Of a DNA stretch of 64,000 bases, positions 1 through 8,087 are shown in pieces. The DNA is from DASYQD01 sp963837455. Its GTDB lineage: Bacteria; Acidobacteriota; Thermoanaerobaculia; Multivoradales; JAIOJS01. The first letter of the stretch is position 1. Each line of letters opens with the position of its first letter. Where the stretch lies: positions 1,612,001 to 1,676,000 of the forward strand of contig CAWINM010000001.1 of the NCBI GenBank assembly GCA_963837455.1, written 5' to 3'. A program made the translations under genes and the position numbers. The notes beneath the pieces are model-generated. The model saw nothing but the letters and a program-made list of their open reading frames with translations. It did not search any database and was not told the origin of the DNA.

Positions 1-93
1 CTCTTCGATGCCGTGGAGGTCGTTCTGCTTCTCACCGAGGTCGGTGATGAAGGCGTGCAGGTAGCCAAGGCCTTCGTCTAGCTGTTGTGCCAT
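1..93 (-). CDS. 5' end of a small helical protein, cut by window edge
   Basis: Only the first 31 codons are visible. They begin MAQQLDEGLGYLHAF and are rich in Gln, Glu and Leu, with no signal peptide. The ATG at 93 has a purine-rich ribosome site (GGTGAAGG) about 10 bases upstream. It follows the long helical-repeat gene by 18 bases, so the two are probably cotranscribed and may be functionally paired. The family is not recognised and the fragment is too short to assign a role. Confidence 0.6.
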   Translation of the reverse strand, partial: MAQQLDEGLGYLHAFITDLGEKQNDLHGIEE

Positions 94-111
94 GAGTGGT
101 TTTCCTTCACC

Positions 112-999
112 TCACAGGAACTTCTTGATGATGTCGACGACCGGCTCGATCTCCTTGAGGACGCCGCCGATCTGGTCGACTGGGCCTTGGATGTTGTCGA
201 GCGCCGAGTTGAGCCCGTCGGAGTGGCCGCCGGTGGCGTCCTCGAGCGACTGGAAGGCGCTGAGCAGGCTCTCCAGACCGCCGCCGAACTGGCCGACCAC
301 CTGTTCGGAGAAGATCGACGCCACCGAGCCCATCGCCGTGTCGGTGTGGCCGCCGAGCAGGCCGGTGAACTCCTGGAACGGGTTCTGGGTGTTGGTGAGG
401 ATGTCGCCCACCTGCGAGACCAGGCCGTCGAAGTGGCCGGAGAGCGCCTGGTGGTAGTCGTCGAGGTGGCTGCCGAGCTCCTCGCGGTGCTGGGTGACCT
501 GCTCGCGCAGGTCGGTGACGTGGCTCTTGAAGGTGTCCACCGCCTGCTTGGCGGTGGTGTGCAGCTCGTCGGCGTGATGGTGGAAGTCGTCGACGTGGCC
601 GGCGAGCTCGGTGGCCTTGCTCTTGGCGTCCTCGGTGGCGTGGGTGACACTGTCGAGCAGCTCGCTCTTCTTCTGCTTGAGCGTCTCGAGGTGCTGCTGC
701 ACCTCGGAGACCAGGGTGTGCACCTTCTCGACCGCCTCGTCGCGCTTCTGGTGCACGGTGTCGATCATGTGCATCAGGCTGGTCTTCTGCTCCTCGACCT
801 TCGACATCGCCTCGGTGAACGCACCGTGGACGGTGTCGACGCGGCTCGATACCTCCTGCACCAGCGCGTCGACGGCCTCGTGGGCCTGGTCGACGCTCTG
901 GCGCCCGTGGTCGACCTGGTCACTCGTCTGAGTGACCACCGCGGAGAGGGCTTCGCACCCTGCCGTGGCTTGGTCGAAGAGTTCATTGATCTCAGTCAT
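112..999 (-). CDS. Long heptad-repeat (coiled-coil) protein, unknown function
   Basis: A 295-residue protein starting MTEINELFDQ; the ATG at 999 is preceded by a strong AGAGGAGG site. Residues 10-190 are almost continuously helical with heptad spacing (D/E/Q/H-rich, for example SVDQAHEAVDALVQEV). Residues 195-280 are glycine-rich amphipathic segments, and the C-terminus is IEPVVDIIKKFL. There is no signal peptide, transmembrane segment or catalytic motif. The composition resembles apolipoprotein-like or secreted helical substrates without a clear family match. It is the first gene after the twin palindromes at 1073-1128 and precedes another small helical gene. It could be a structural filament, a membrane-binding protein or a secretion substrate; these are guesses. 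Confidence 0.75.
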   Translation of the reverse strand: MTEINELFDQATAGCEALSAVVTQTSDQVDHGRQSVDQAHEAVDALVQEVSSRVDTVHGAFTEAMSKVEEQKTSLMHMIDTVHQKRDEAVEKVHTLVSEVQQHLETLKQKKSELLDSVTHATEDAKSKATELAGHVDDFHHHADELHTTAKQAVDTFKSHVTDLREQVTQHREELGSHLDDYHQALSGHFDGLVSQVGDILTNTQNPFQEFTGLLGGHTDTAMGSVASIFSEQVVGQFGGGLESLLSAFQSLEDATGGHSDGLNSALDNIQGPVDQIGGVLKEIEPVVDIIKKFL

Positions 1000-1072
1000 G
1001 AGCGCCTCCTCTGGTTCCGTTGACGGTTCCTGACGACGGCGCTCAACCTATCGGCGGCGGCGGGGAGGCAAC

Positions 1073-1128
1073 ATCACCCGCGCGGGTGATTTCGCGCCGC
1101 AGAACGAAGAATCACCCGATCGGGTGAG
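1073..1128. promoter_or_regulatory. Twin palindromic operator-like sites
   Basis: Two near-identical palindromes lie in the 186-base gap upstream of the helical-repeat gene. The first, at 1073-1090, is ATCACCCG-CG-CGGGTGAT and is perfect over 18 bases. The second, at 1111-1128, is ATCACCCG-AT-CGGGTGAG and is perfect over 16 bases. Their centres are 38 bases apart. Repeated dyads of one sequence ahead of a start codon (at 999) are typical of a dimeric regulator's operators. They could also form small RNA hairpins if they lie within the transcript. Confidence 0.55.
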
Positions 1129-1185
1129 GGCCGCGGCAACCCTGACGACTGGCTGCTGCTGGCGGCCGGCGTTGCGCCCGCCCGG

Positions 1186-2238
1186 CTAGGGGCCCACCGA
1201 TTGCGCGAACACCGCGAAGCGGGGCGAGAACACCCGCGGCGCGAGAGTCAGGCCCTGCTCGCGCCAGCCGCATCCGGCGAGGGCCTGCCGCGCCTCCGCG
1301 AGCTCGGGCGGCCCGCCGTGGGCGGCAGCGGTCGCCTGGTCGAAGAGCGCCGCGCCGCGCAGCAGGCAGGAGTGGGCGGCCTCGAGCGGCGTCGCGGGCT
1401 CGAGGCTCGACAGCGCCGCCAGGGTCGCGGCGGCGTCTCCGTGCACGAAAGCGGTCACCGCCGTCACCAGCGCCGGCGAAGGGTGTGCCACCTGGCGCTC
1501 GCGGGCCGCCTGCGCCTCGCGGGCCCGCTGCTCGGCGGCCCGCCGCGCGGCGGCGGCGCGGGCCGCGGCCTCCGCCGCGTCGGCGCTGCGGATGCGCTCG
1601 GCGGTGGCGGCGATCTGGCGGCGCAGTGCGGCGAGCCGGTTGTCGAGGTCCTGGAGCTTCTGTCGCCCCTCCTCGTCGGCGGCGGCGCGGGCGGCCGCGG
1701 CCATGCCGGCGAGCTCGCCGCGCACGGCGTCGCCCGAGATTCCCGCCTGCTGCGGCGCCGCGCGGCCGGCGGTGGAGGAGGAGGCGGCGGCCCGTTGCAG
1801 CAGGTCGGTCAGCTGCGGCCCCAGCGCCGCCGCGTCCTGGCCGATGCGCGTCGCCAGCTGGTCGAGCTGCGTCAGGAGCTGCTGGCAACCCTGCTGGCGG
1901 GTCCGCATGTTGGCGGCGGCGCTGCTGCCCTGGATCTCCCCCTGGCGCTCCTCCTCCGCCCAGCTGTCGAGGGCGCGACGGCAGGAGCCCTCCCCCTGCC
2001 AGGCGACGCCCAGCATGTAGTACGGGAAGTACCCGCCGTGGCGCTTCGAGGACTTCGGTTTGTCGGCGATCGCGCGCTCGAACGCCTGGCGGGCGGCGAG
2101 CCACCGCCCGCCACCGAGGGCGGCGACGCCCTGCTCGTAGGGGTCGTCCCCGCGCGCGTGAGCCGCTCCGGGAAGCAGCAGCATGGCGGCGGCGAGGATG
2201 CCGGCGTGGCGCCGCGAGCGGGGGCGAACCGAGCTCAC
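1186..2238 (-). CDS. Secreted helical-repeat/coiled-coil protein
   Basis: A 350-residue protein from a GTG at 2238. The N-terminal signal peptide is Arg-rich followed by GILAAAMLLLPGAAHA. Residues 30-110 look like TPR repeats (YEQGVAALGGGRWLAARQAF, then YYMLGVAWQGEGSCRRALDS). Residues 120-240 form an Ala/Arg/Glu-rich coiled coil, and residues 250-330 are again TPR-like. It probably acts as a periplasmic scaffold. It is the last gene of the seven-gene cluster, only 7 bases after the pseudokinase gene. No enzymatic motif is seen and no specific family is recognised. Confidence 0.7.
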   Translation of the reverse strand: MSSVRPRSRRHAGILAAAMLLLPGAAHARGDDPYEQGVAALGGGRWLAARQAFERAIADKPKSSKRHGGYFPYYMLGVAWQGEGSCRRALDSWAEEERQGEIQGSSAAANMRTRQQGCQQLLTQLDQLATRIGQDAAALGPQLTDLLQRAAASSSTAGRAAPQQAGISGDAVRGELAGMAAAARAAADEEGRQKLQDLDNRLAALRRQIAATAERIRSADAAEAAARAAAARRAAEQRAREAQAARERQVAHPSPALVTAVTAFVHGDAAATLAALSSLEPATPLEAAHSCLLRGAALFDQATAAAHGGPPELAEARQALAGCGWREQGLTLAPRVFSPRFAVFAQSVGP

Positions 2239-2245
2239 CGCGACC

Positions 2246-3877
2246 TCACTTCCACCCCACGGCGGCGAAGTAGTCGTCGGCGGTCAGCCGCTCCAGCACG
2301 ACGCGACAAGACGCCGTCCTGCCGGCGACCAGATCGACCTCGCAGCGCTGGGCGGCGGTGCCGACCGCGGGGTTGCCGAGGGTGACGACGTAGTGGCCGG
2401 GTGGCAGCGACGCCGCGAGCGGAGTGGGCTGCGGCCCACGCAGCGTCGGCGGCAGCTCGATGCCGGCGGGCGCGGCAACCACGGCCAGACCCCACGGCAC
2501 GGCTTCCACCTCCAGGATCGCCGGCGCCGCAGGCGTGGCCGGGGGCGGCGTGCCGGCTCCGGCAGCCGGCGCCGGTGGCGTGGCGGCCGCGCGATGGGCC
2601 AGCCACCACCAGACGCCGGCGGCGCCGCCGAGGGCGAGCAGCAGCAGGATGAAGATGCCCGCGAGGAGCAGCACCACGCGGCCGGCGCGCGAGGGCCGGG
2701 CGGCCACCGCTGGCGCCTCGTGGCGGTGCTCGATGATGGTCTCGATCGCCGGCGCCGCGTCGCCGGGGCCGCGGAGGGCGGCGATGCCGCCGGCGGGCAT
2801 GGCGACGGTGGGGGCGAGGCCGCCGGCGGCTGCGGCTGCCGGCGGCAGGCTGAGCAGCTCGGTGGGTGCCGCCGAGGGCGTGCCGGCCCCGGCCGGCGCG
2901 CCGGGCGCCGGGCCGAGGGGCGGCGGGGCAGCGTCCATCAGCACCGTGCGCTCTGCCATCACCGTCGGGGCGCCGGCGCGCGCCAGGCCGGGCACGTCGG
3001 CGAGGGCGACGGTGGGGGCGAGCGGCGGCGCCGCCCCCGGCGGCGCCGGCGTGCCGCTGGGAAGGTAGGCGGTGCCCAGGCGCTCGGCGGCCACCGGTGC
3101 GGCGGCGAGTGGCGACGCCGCCCCCTCGGGCGCGATGGCCCGCCGATCCTCGGCACTGAGCAGCACGGTGCGCCGTCCACTCTCGGCTGCGGGCGCGGCG
3201 CCTCCCGCCCCCACCGCGTCGAGGATCCGCCGCAGCGCAACGGCGAGCTCGCGGGCCCCACTACCACCCGGTGGCGGCTGCAGGTGGAGCAGCGCTGCCA
3301 TCTCGGCGCGGACGCTCTCGCCGGCCCCCGAAAGGGCATCGAGGGCCGGGCCGGCGATCAGGCGGCCGATCTCGGCCCGCAGCGCCGCCATGTCGTCCCC
3401 GGCACCCTGCTGCCAGTCCAGGGGCCGGCTGCCGGCCAGCAGCCAGCCGTAGCCGAGGCCGCTGAGCAGTGGCTGACCCTCGGCGGAGCGCCACGCGCCC
3501 GCGCCGGGGAGGCTCGCCATCGCGCCGTGGTAGATCCCGGCCTCGTGGATGCGAGCGGTGGCATCGGCCATCACCGCCAGCGCCTCGACGGCGGCGCGCC
3601 CGCTGCCGAAGACGAGCGCGCCGGGCGGCGACGGCTGCACGATGACGAAGGTCCCCTCGCGGGTCGCCACCAGATCGACGACCGCGGCGATGGCGCTGCG
3701 GCGCACGGCGGCACGCGGCGTCATCGCCAGCAGCCGGTCGTAGTCGGCGTCGTCGAGGCGGCCGAGGAAGACAGCGTCGACCGGCTTGCCGGTGCGCGTG
3801 TCGCGCGCCGGTCCCGACCAGCCGCTGCGATCGGGCGGGCCGCCCTCGACGGCGAAGCTGCCGACGTCGAAGCTCAT
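2246..3877 (-). CDS. Pseudokinase-like domain, TM helix, PEGA-like domain
   Basis: A 543-residue protein from the ATG at 3877, overlapping the end of the PDZ gene by 4 bases. Residues 35-220 read as a degenerate protein-kinase fold: a helix then HEAGIYHGAM (111-120) where kinases have HRD, LLSGLGYG (137-144) where they have DFG, and a helix-F-like GDDMAALRAEIGRL. The catalytic Lys, Asp and DFG Asp are absent, so it should not phosphorylate. Residues 225-390 are a Pro/Ala-rich linker. One hydrophobic helix spans about 398-420. The C-terminus (about 450-530) resembles a PEGA domain (ASLPPGHYVVTLGNP) with two Cys that could form a disulfide. It is likely a bitopic inner-membrane protein. The kinase-like reading is by motif position only. 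Confidence 0.65.
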   Translation of the reverse strand: MSFDVGSFAVEGGPPDRSGWSGPARDTRTGKPVDAVFLGRLDDADYDRLLAMTPRAAVRRSAIAAVVDLVATREGTFVIVQPSPPGALVFGSGRAAVEALAVMADATARIHEAGIYHGAMASLPGAGAWRSAEGQPLLSGLGYGWLLAGSRPLDWQQGAGDDMAALRAEIGRLIAGPALDALSGAGESVRAEMAALLHLQPPPGGSGARELAVALRRILDAVGAGGAAPAAESGRRTVLLSAEDRRAIAPEGAASPLAAAPVAAERLGTAYLPSGTPAPPGAAPPLAPTVALADVPGLARAGAPTVMAERTVLMDAAPPPLGPAPGAPAGAGTPSAAPTELLSLPPAAAAAGGLAPTVAMPAGGIAALRGPGDAAPAIETIIEHRHEAPAVAARPSRAGRVVLLLAGIFILLLLALGGAAGVWWWLAHRAAATPPAPAAGAGTPPPATPAAPAILEVEAVPWGLAVVAAPAGIELPPTLRGPQPTPLAASLPPGHYVVTLGNPAVGTAAQRCEVDLVAGRTASCRVVLERLTADDYFAAVGWK

Positions 3878-5043
3878 CGGCCGCTGCCGCCGCCGGGCAC
3901 CGGCAGCATCACCGTCTCCTGCTTGCCACCGCGGTCGACGTGCACCAGCATGGTGCGTCGCTGGCCGCTGAGGGCGAGCTCCTGGACCTCCCAGAAGGCG
4001 GTGACGTTGCGGCCATCGGCGGCCAGCAGACGGTCCCCCTCCTTGAACCCGGCCTTGGCGCCCGGGCCGTCCTTGCGCACGAACACCACGACGTCGGGCT
4101 GGAAGTTGTAGTACTCGACGCCGAGATCGAAGGTGGCGCCGCGCGCGATGCCGAGCTCGATGCGGCGGCTCGCCGGCAGGGCGGCGGCGAAGGTGGGGGA
4201 GGCCTTGAGCGTGGCCCAGGTCTCGAACGACCACTCGAGAGTCGCGTTGAGGCCCTTCGAGCCCTCGTCCTTGTTGTGGTGCAGGAGCTTGCCCAGCCAC
4301 CCCTGCTCCTTGCCGCTCTTCGCCTGCGTGATGGCCTGGGTGAGCACCTCGACGTACTTGTCGGCGTTCTCCGCCACCCGCTTCATCTCCTCGGCGATGC
4401 GCTGGCGCGTGGGGTCGGCGGGCGCCAGGGCGGCGATCTTGCCGAACTGCTGCTGCAGGGTCTGGTGGCTGGCGAAGAGCTTGGCGGTGTCCACCGGCGT
4501 CGCCGAGCGGAACTGCTTGGCGGGCACCGACTCCACCCAGCGGCCGGCGAGCGTGAAGTCCTCCTGCGCCATCCACAGCTGGGCCATGGTGCGGTCGAAC
4601 TCGGTGGTGCAGGTGGGCTTGAGGTCCACCTTGAGCACGGTCTGCCCGCCTTTGCCCTCGACGATCTGCTCCTTGAGGCACCCCTCGCTCGTGTTGCTCG
4701 TCCGCATGAGGTGCTGGCCCGGCTGCAGCTTGATCTTCTCCGGCCGTCCGCCGGCGAAGCTGCCGATGCTCTCGCCGTCGATCGTCACCTCGCAAGGCAG
4801 GTCGCAGAGCAGCAGCGCCGTCGACGGCTCCGGCCCCTCGGCGGCCCGCCCCTCACCGCCGCCGGTGCCGCCGCCGCCGTGCGGCGCCGGCTTGGGGGTC
4901 GGCACCGGGCGCTGTACGGGAGGGGGCAGCTCCTGGGCCAGCGCCCCTGCGCCTACCAGCAGCAGTGCGGGCAGCAGGGCCGCGAGGCGCGGCCGGGGGG
5001 GAACCATCCTGGCGAGGCGGGGGTGGGGAGTCGCGCTGAGCAT
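3874..5043 (-). CDS. Secreted PEGA-like/PDZ-domain protein
   Basis: A 389-residue protein. The ATG at 5043 has a GAGGG site; a second possible start, MVPPRPRLAA, lies 12 codons in and begins the hydrophobic signal region that ends near ALAQ. After a Pro/Gly-rich linker, residues about 75-140 resemble a PEGA domain (LLCDLPCEVTIDGESIGSF, then KLQPGQHLM). The middle (150-290) is helical. Residues about 300-385 form a PDZ-like domain containing GAKAGFKEGDRLLAADGR and a C-terminal strand. No Ser protease triad precedes the PDZ, so it is likely a periplasmic binding or scaffold protein. It sits 10 bases after the FHA gene and overlaps the pseudokinase gene by 4. Confidence 0.7.
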   Translation of the reverse strand: MLSATPHPRLARMVPPRPRLAALLPALLLVGAGALAQELPPPVQRPVPTPKPAPHGGGGTGGGEGRAAEGPEPSTALLLCDLPCEVTIDGESIGSFAGGRPEKIKLQPGQHLMRTSNTSEGCLKEQIVEGKGGQTVLKVDLKPTCTTEFDRTMAQLWMAQEDFTLAGRWVESVPAKQFRSATPVDTAKLFASHQTLQQQFGKIAALAPADPTRQRIAEEMKRVAENADKYVEVLTQAITQAKSGKEQGWLGKLLHHNKDEGSKGLNATLEWSFETWATLKASPTFAAALPASRRIELGIARGATFDLGVEYYNFQPDVVVFVRKDGPGAKAGFKEGDRLLAADGRNVTAFWEVQELALSGQRRTMLVHVDRGGKQETVMLPVPGGGSGR

Positions 5044-5053
5044 CGGGCGGCCC

Positions 5054-6076
5054 TCAGTGGATTCGCAGGCAAGGATTCTGCGCCGACAGCAGCTCGCTGC
5101 GCACCCACTCCTTGCCCGCCTCGTGGATGTGACCGGCGGCGAGCAGGTACGCGGTTGCCGGTAGCTTGCAGGTGGGCCAGGCGCGTCGCAGCTCGTCGAG
5201 ACCGAGGCGAGCGCCCGGCGGGACGGTGACGGGGTCGGGCCGGCAGCTGAAGCGGGGGAAGCTCGAGTTGAAGTACTCCACCAGATGGTCGCCGGGCACC
5301 GGGTTGGGTGCTGGCGCGGCGGCACCGACCCAGTCGATGGCCAGCGGCGTGCTCCCGGTGTTGCAGATCGCCAGCGGCTGCGCCGCGAGCTCCCCCTTCT
5401 CGACCAGCTGACGGGTGCCCTGCATCCGCTGCGACTCGATGCGCGCGGTGGCGAGGGTCGACTTGGTGAGCAGCTCGGTGCGCTCCTTGATCAGCTTGCC
5501 GTTGCTGATGTCGAAGAAGATGAGGGCACCGAGCAGCACGATGGCGAGGAAGACGGTGAGCTTGCCGAAGCCGCCCGACCCCGCTTCCTCGTCGATGGCG
5601 AGGTCGGCGCTGACGCCGGCGGGGAGCACCACTTGCGCCATGGCGTCGCGGTCGAAGATCGGCGAGGCCGAGGGCAGCTCGTGCGGGCGCGCCCACCGGC
5701 CGGGGCCGAAGACGTAGCCCGGGTCGCCCATCGCCGCGTGCGCCTGCGGCCCGCCGTCACCGCTGCCGTTGCCGGCCAGGCGGGCGACGCGCAGCTGCAC
5801 GTCGCCGAGCTGCACGACCGAGCCGTCGCGCAGCTGCCGCTCGGCGACTCGCTCGCCGTCGACGGCGGTGCCGTTGGCGCTGCCGAGGTCTTTGACCCAG
5901 GGCCGCCCGTGCTCGTCGACCCACACCAGGGCGTGGCTGCGCGACACCTTTCCGGAGGCCAGCAGCACGTCGCAGCTGCCCTGCTCGCGGCCGAAACGGA
6001 CGCCGGCCGCAGGCACCGGCACGCGCTGACCGTCGGGCAGCACGATCGCCCACGGCGAGGAAGCGACGGCGGTCAT
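5054..6076 (-). CDS. FHA-domain membrane protein with extracytoplasmic domain
   Basis: A 340-residue protein from the ATG at 6076, which overlaps the previous stop (ATGA). Residues 10-95 form an FHA domain with the conserved set GR (in VRFGREQG), SRSH (KVSRSHALV) and LGSANGT, so phosphothreonine binding is expected in the cytoplasm. A linker follows, then one membrane helix (LTVFLAIVLLGALIFF, about residue 178-195). The rest is extracytoplasmic, with the strand ICNTGSTPLAIDWVG and paired Cys. That outer part resembles the product of the preceding gene (6073-6579). It probably transmits or reads a phosphorylation signal at the membrane, but the kinase partner is not in view. Confidence 0.8.
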   Translation of the reverse strand: MTAVASSPWAIVLPDGQRVPVPAAGVRFGREQGSCDVLLASGKVSRSHALVWVDEHGRPWVKDLGSANGTAVDGERVAERQLRDGSVVQLGDVQLRVARLAGNGSGDGGPQAHAAMGDPGYVFGPGRWARPHELPSASPIFDRDAMAQVVLPAGVSADLAIDEEAGSGGFGKLTVFLAIVLLGALIFFDISNGKLIKERTELLTKSTLATARIESQRMQGTRQLVEKGELAAQPLAICNTGSTPLAIDWVGAAAPAPNPVPGDHLVEYFNSSFPRFSCRPDPVTVPPGARLGLDELRRAWPTCKLPATAYLLAAGHIHEAGKEWVRSELLSAQNPCLRIH

Positions 6077-6579
6077 TGCAGGGTGAAACAGTCCTGCGGG
6101 AAGCCCAGCCAGGGCCCCGCCATGTACCGCGTCTGTCCGACGTCGGGCTGGGTGACGACCATGGCGTAGAAGACCACCTGCCCCTGCCAGTTGCACTCCG
6201 CCTGCGCCGAGGAGAGGTGCAGCTGCTCGCTCTTGCCGGCCTCGACGACGAAAGGCTTCCAGTCCGGGCAGCGGCCGCTGTCGAAGGAGGTCATGTGCTC
6301 GCCCGAGGGGTAGTCGGCGTGCACCCAGAGCACCTGTACCGGGTACTCGCTCTGGTTGCAGATGCGCATGCCCTTGATCTGCATGTCCTGGTGCAGCGGG
6401 CGCACCTTGTCATTGGCGATGGAGAGCTGCCGCTCCTCGTCGCTGAGGTGGGCGAGGTCGGCGCGGGTGCCGTACCAGGCGAGGCCGGCGCGGGCGGTGA
6501 AGACGCTCAGCACAGCCGTGCCACCGAGCAACGCCAGGTTGGTCACCAGGCGGCGGAGACGGCGCCCGCGGCTGCTCAC
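6073..6579 (-). CDS. Small membrane-anchored extracytoplasmic protein
   Basis: A 168-residue protein whose ATG at 6579 overlaps the Hsp70-like stop by 4 bases. An Arg-rich start is followed by a single hydrophobic helix (NLALLGGTAVLSVFTA, residues 14-29), so it is likely an N-in anchor. The outer domain (residues 65-165) has the strand MRICNQSEYPVQVLWVHA and four Cys. It looks homologous to the outer domain of the adjacent FHA protein (ICN-x-S/G, P, V/I, WV, G-x-H, and similar Cys spacing), which points to an old tandem duplication. Function is unknown. Confidence 0.65.
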   Translation of the reverse strand: MSSRGRRLRRLVTNLALLGGTAVLSVFTARAGLAWYGTRADLAHLSDEERQLSIANDKVRPLHQDMQIKGMRICNQSEYPVQVLWVHADYPSGEHMTSFDSGRCPDWKPFVVEAGKSEQLHLSSAQAECNWQGQVVFYAMVVTQPDVGQTRYMAGPWLGFPQDCFTLQ

Positions 6580-8087
6580 GACGCTCCCGCCGCGCTGACG
6601 ATGTTGGCCGTGCGCACGCGATCGAGGTAGAGCACCGTCCCCGGGTCGACGACATCGCTGCGGCCGTGGAACCGGGCGGCGAGCTCGTTGCCGCTGTCGG
6701 AGTCGTAGGTCTCCACCTGCATGACGCCGTCGAGACCGATCTCGAGCGACAGCTCGATGGCATGACCGCGCCGCCGCGAGGCGAGGGCGTCGAGGGCGAG
6801 CTCGCCGAGCTTCTCGACCTCCTTGCCGTCGACGCCCACCAGCTCGAACACCAGCCGGTCCTGCTGCTCCTGGCTCGTGTAGTACATCCGTCGCGAGGAG
6901 CAGGGCAGCGCCATCCCCTTGGTCACCAGCACGTCGACGCCGGGCAGCCCGGTCACCTGCTCGAGCACCCGCACGCCGACGGCAGTGGGGGTGACGCCAC
7001 GATACTCGGGGGGGAGGTTGGCGCTGCGGCCGGCTGCGGCGAGCTCGGCGGCGCGCAGGGCGGCGCCGAGCGCCACCGCGTCGCGCGGCCGCTCGGCGAC
7101 GATGCGCGCCTGACTGCGGCCGAACAGCGTCTCGAGCGCCGCGCGCACACCGAGGCCGTCGGCGAAGCCACCGGCGAGCAGGACCTCCTCGACCTCGCCG
7201 AGCCCCACCTCGGCGGTCTCCAGCGCCTCGGCGATGCCGGTGGCGACCTTCTCGAGCAGCGGCGCGGTGAGGCGTCGCAGCTCGGCGGTGCTGAGGGCCG
7301 CCGCCACCAGCCGGCCGTCGAGGGGGAAGACCAACGTGGCGTCGGTGCCGCCACGGCCGAGCTGGTGGCGGAGCTGCCGCACCGAGAGCAGAAGCGACCG
7401 CCGGCGGCGCGGTTGGAGCTGGTCGGCGCGTGCCCCGGCGCGCGCCAGGAGCCGCTCGAGCAGCGCCGCGTCGAGGCGGTCGCCGGCGGCCTCAGGGCGG
7501 TGGACGGTGCCCAGCGGGTGCTCGCCGCCGCGGTAGACGCTGGCCCGGAAGCCGCTGGCGCCGAAGTCGCAGAGGACCGTCGTGCCGCGGGCGCGGCCGG
7601 CGCTGCGGTAGTGCAAGAGCGCCGCCAGGCTCTCGTCGATGACGTCGAGCACCTGCAGCCCGGCGAGGTAGGCGGCGTTGCGCAGCCCCCGCCGCTGCTC
7701 GGGCGTGGCGGCGTCGGCGGTGGTGAGCACCGCACCGGTGGCGGCACGGGTCATGTGCGCCTCGCCGTCGGCGAGCAGCTTGCGCAGCACCAGGGCGGCC
7801 AGGCCGCTGGCGGTCCATGGCTCGCCCTCCTCGTCACGGAGGAGCGCGGCCGGCTGGCCGAGATCGGCCTCGATGGCGCTCGTCGCCACCTCGGCCTGCT
7901 CGCTGCGCAAGACCGCCTCGGCGGCGGCCCCCACCAGCATCGCGCCCTCGGCGAAGGTGACCGCGGTGGGGGTCGGCTCCCCCTCCGCGACGCTGCGATC
8001 GATGACGCGGACGGCGACGCCGTCGAGCCCGACAGTGGCGGCGCGGCTGCCGGCGCTGCCGAGGTCGACGCCGAGAACCGGGTTCAC
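6576..8087 (-). CDS. Hsp70/DnaK-like protein lacking the helical lid
   Basis: A 503-residue protein from a GTG at 8087 that overlaps the previous stop (GTGA). The phosphate-1 loop is GVDLGSAGSR at residues 5-14. Phosphate-2 is altered to CDFGASGFRAS, and the adenosine motif is LLAGGFADGLG. The segment DESLAALLHYR corresponds to the DEPTAAALAYG connection. Residues about 365-480 match the beta substrate-binding domain (VTPTAVGVRVLE, then LEIGLDGVMQVETYD). The protein ends there, so the C-terminal alpha lid and EEVD-like tail are absent. Phosphate-2 lacks the usual GGGT, so ATPase activity is uncertain. No DnaJ or GrpE is nearby. It is probably dedicated to this cluster rather than general folding. 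Confidence 0.8.
   Translation of the reverse strand: MNPVLGVDLGSAGSRAATVGLDGVAVRVIDRSVAEGEPTPTAVTFAEGAMLVGAAAEAVLRSEQAEVATSAIEADLGQPAALLRDEEGEPWTASGLAALVLRKLLADGEAHMTRAATGAVLTTADAATPEQRRGLRNAAYLAGLQVLDVIDESLAALLHYRSAGRARGTTVLCDFGASGFRASVYRGGEHPLGTVHRPEAAGDRLDAALLERLLARAGARADQLQPRRRRSLLLSVRQLRHQLGRGGTDATLVFPLDGRLVAAALSTAELRRLTAPLLEKVATGIAEALETAEVGLGEVEEVLLAGGFADGLGVRAALETLFGRSQARIVAERPRDAVALGAALRAAELAAAGRSANLPPEYRGVTPTAVGVRVLEQVTGLPGVDVLVTKGMALPCSSRRMYYTSQEQQDRLVFELVGVDGKEVEKLGELALDALASRRRGHAIELSLEIGLDGVMQVETYDSDSGNELAARFHGRSDVVDPGTVLYLDRVRTANIVSAAGAS

Noticed and set aside
3878..4795. In-frame upstream extension of the pseudokinase gene
   Set aside because: The extra residues are Arg/Gly-rich and overlap the well-formed PDZ gene; MSFDVGSF at 3877 starts the sensible protein with an ATGA-type junction.
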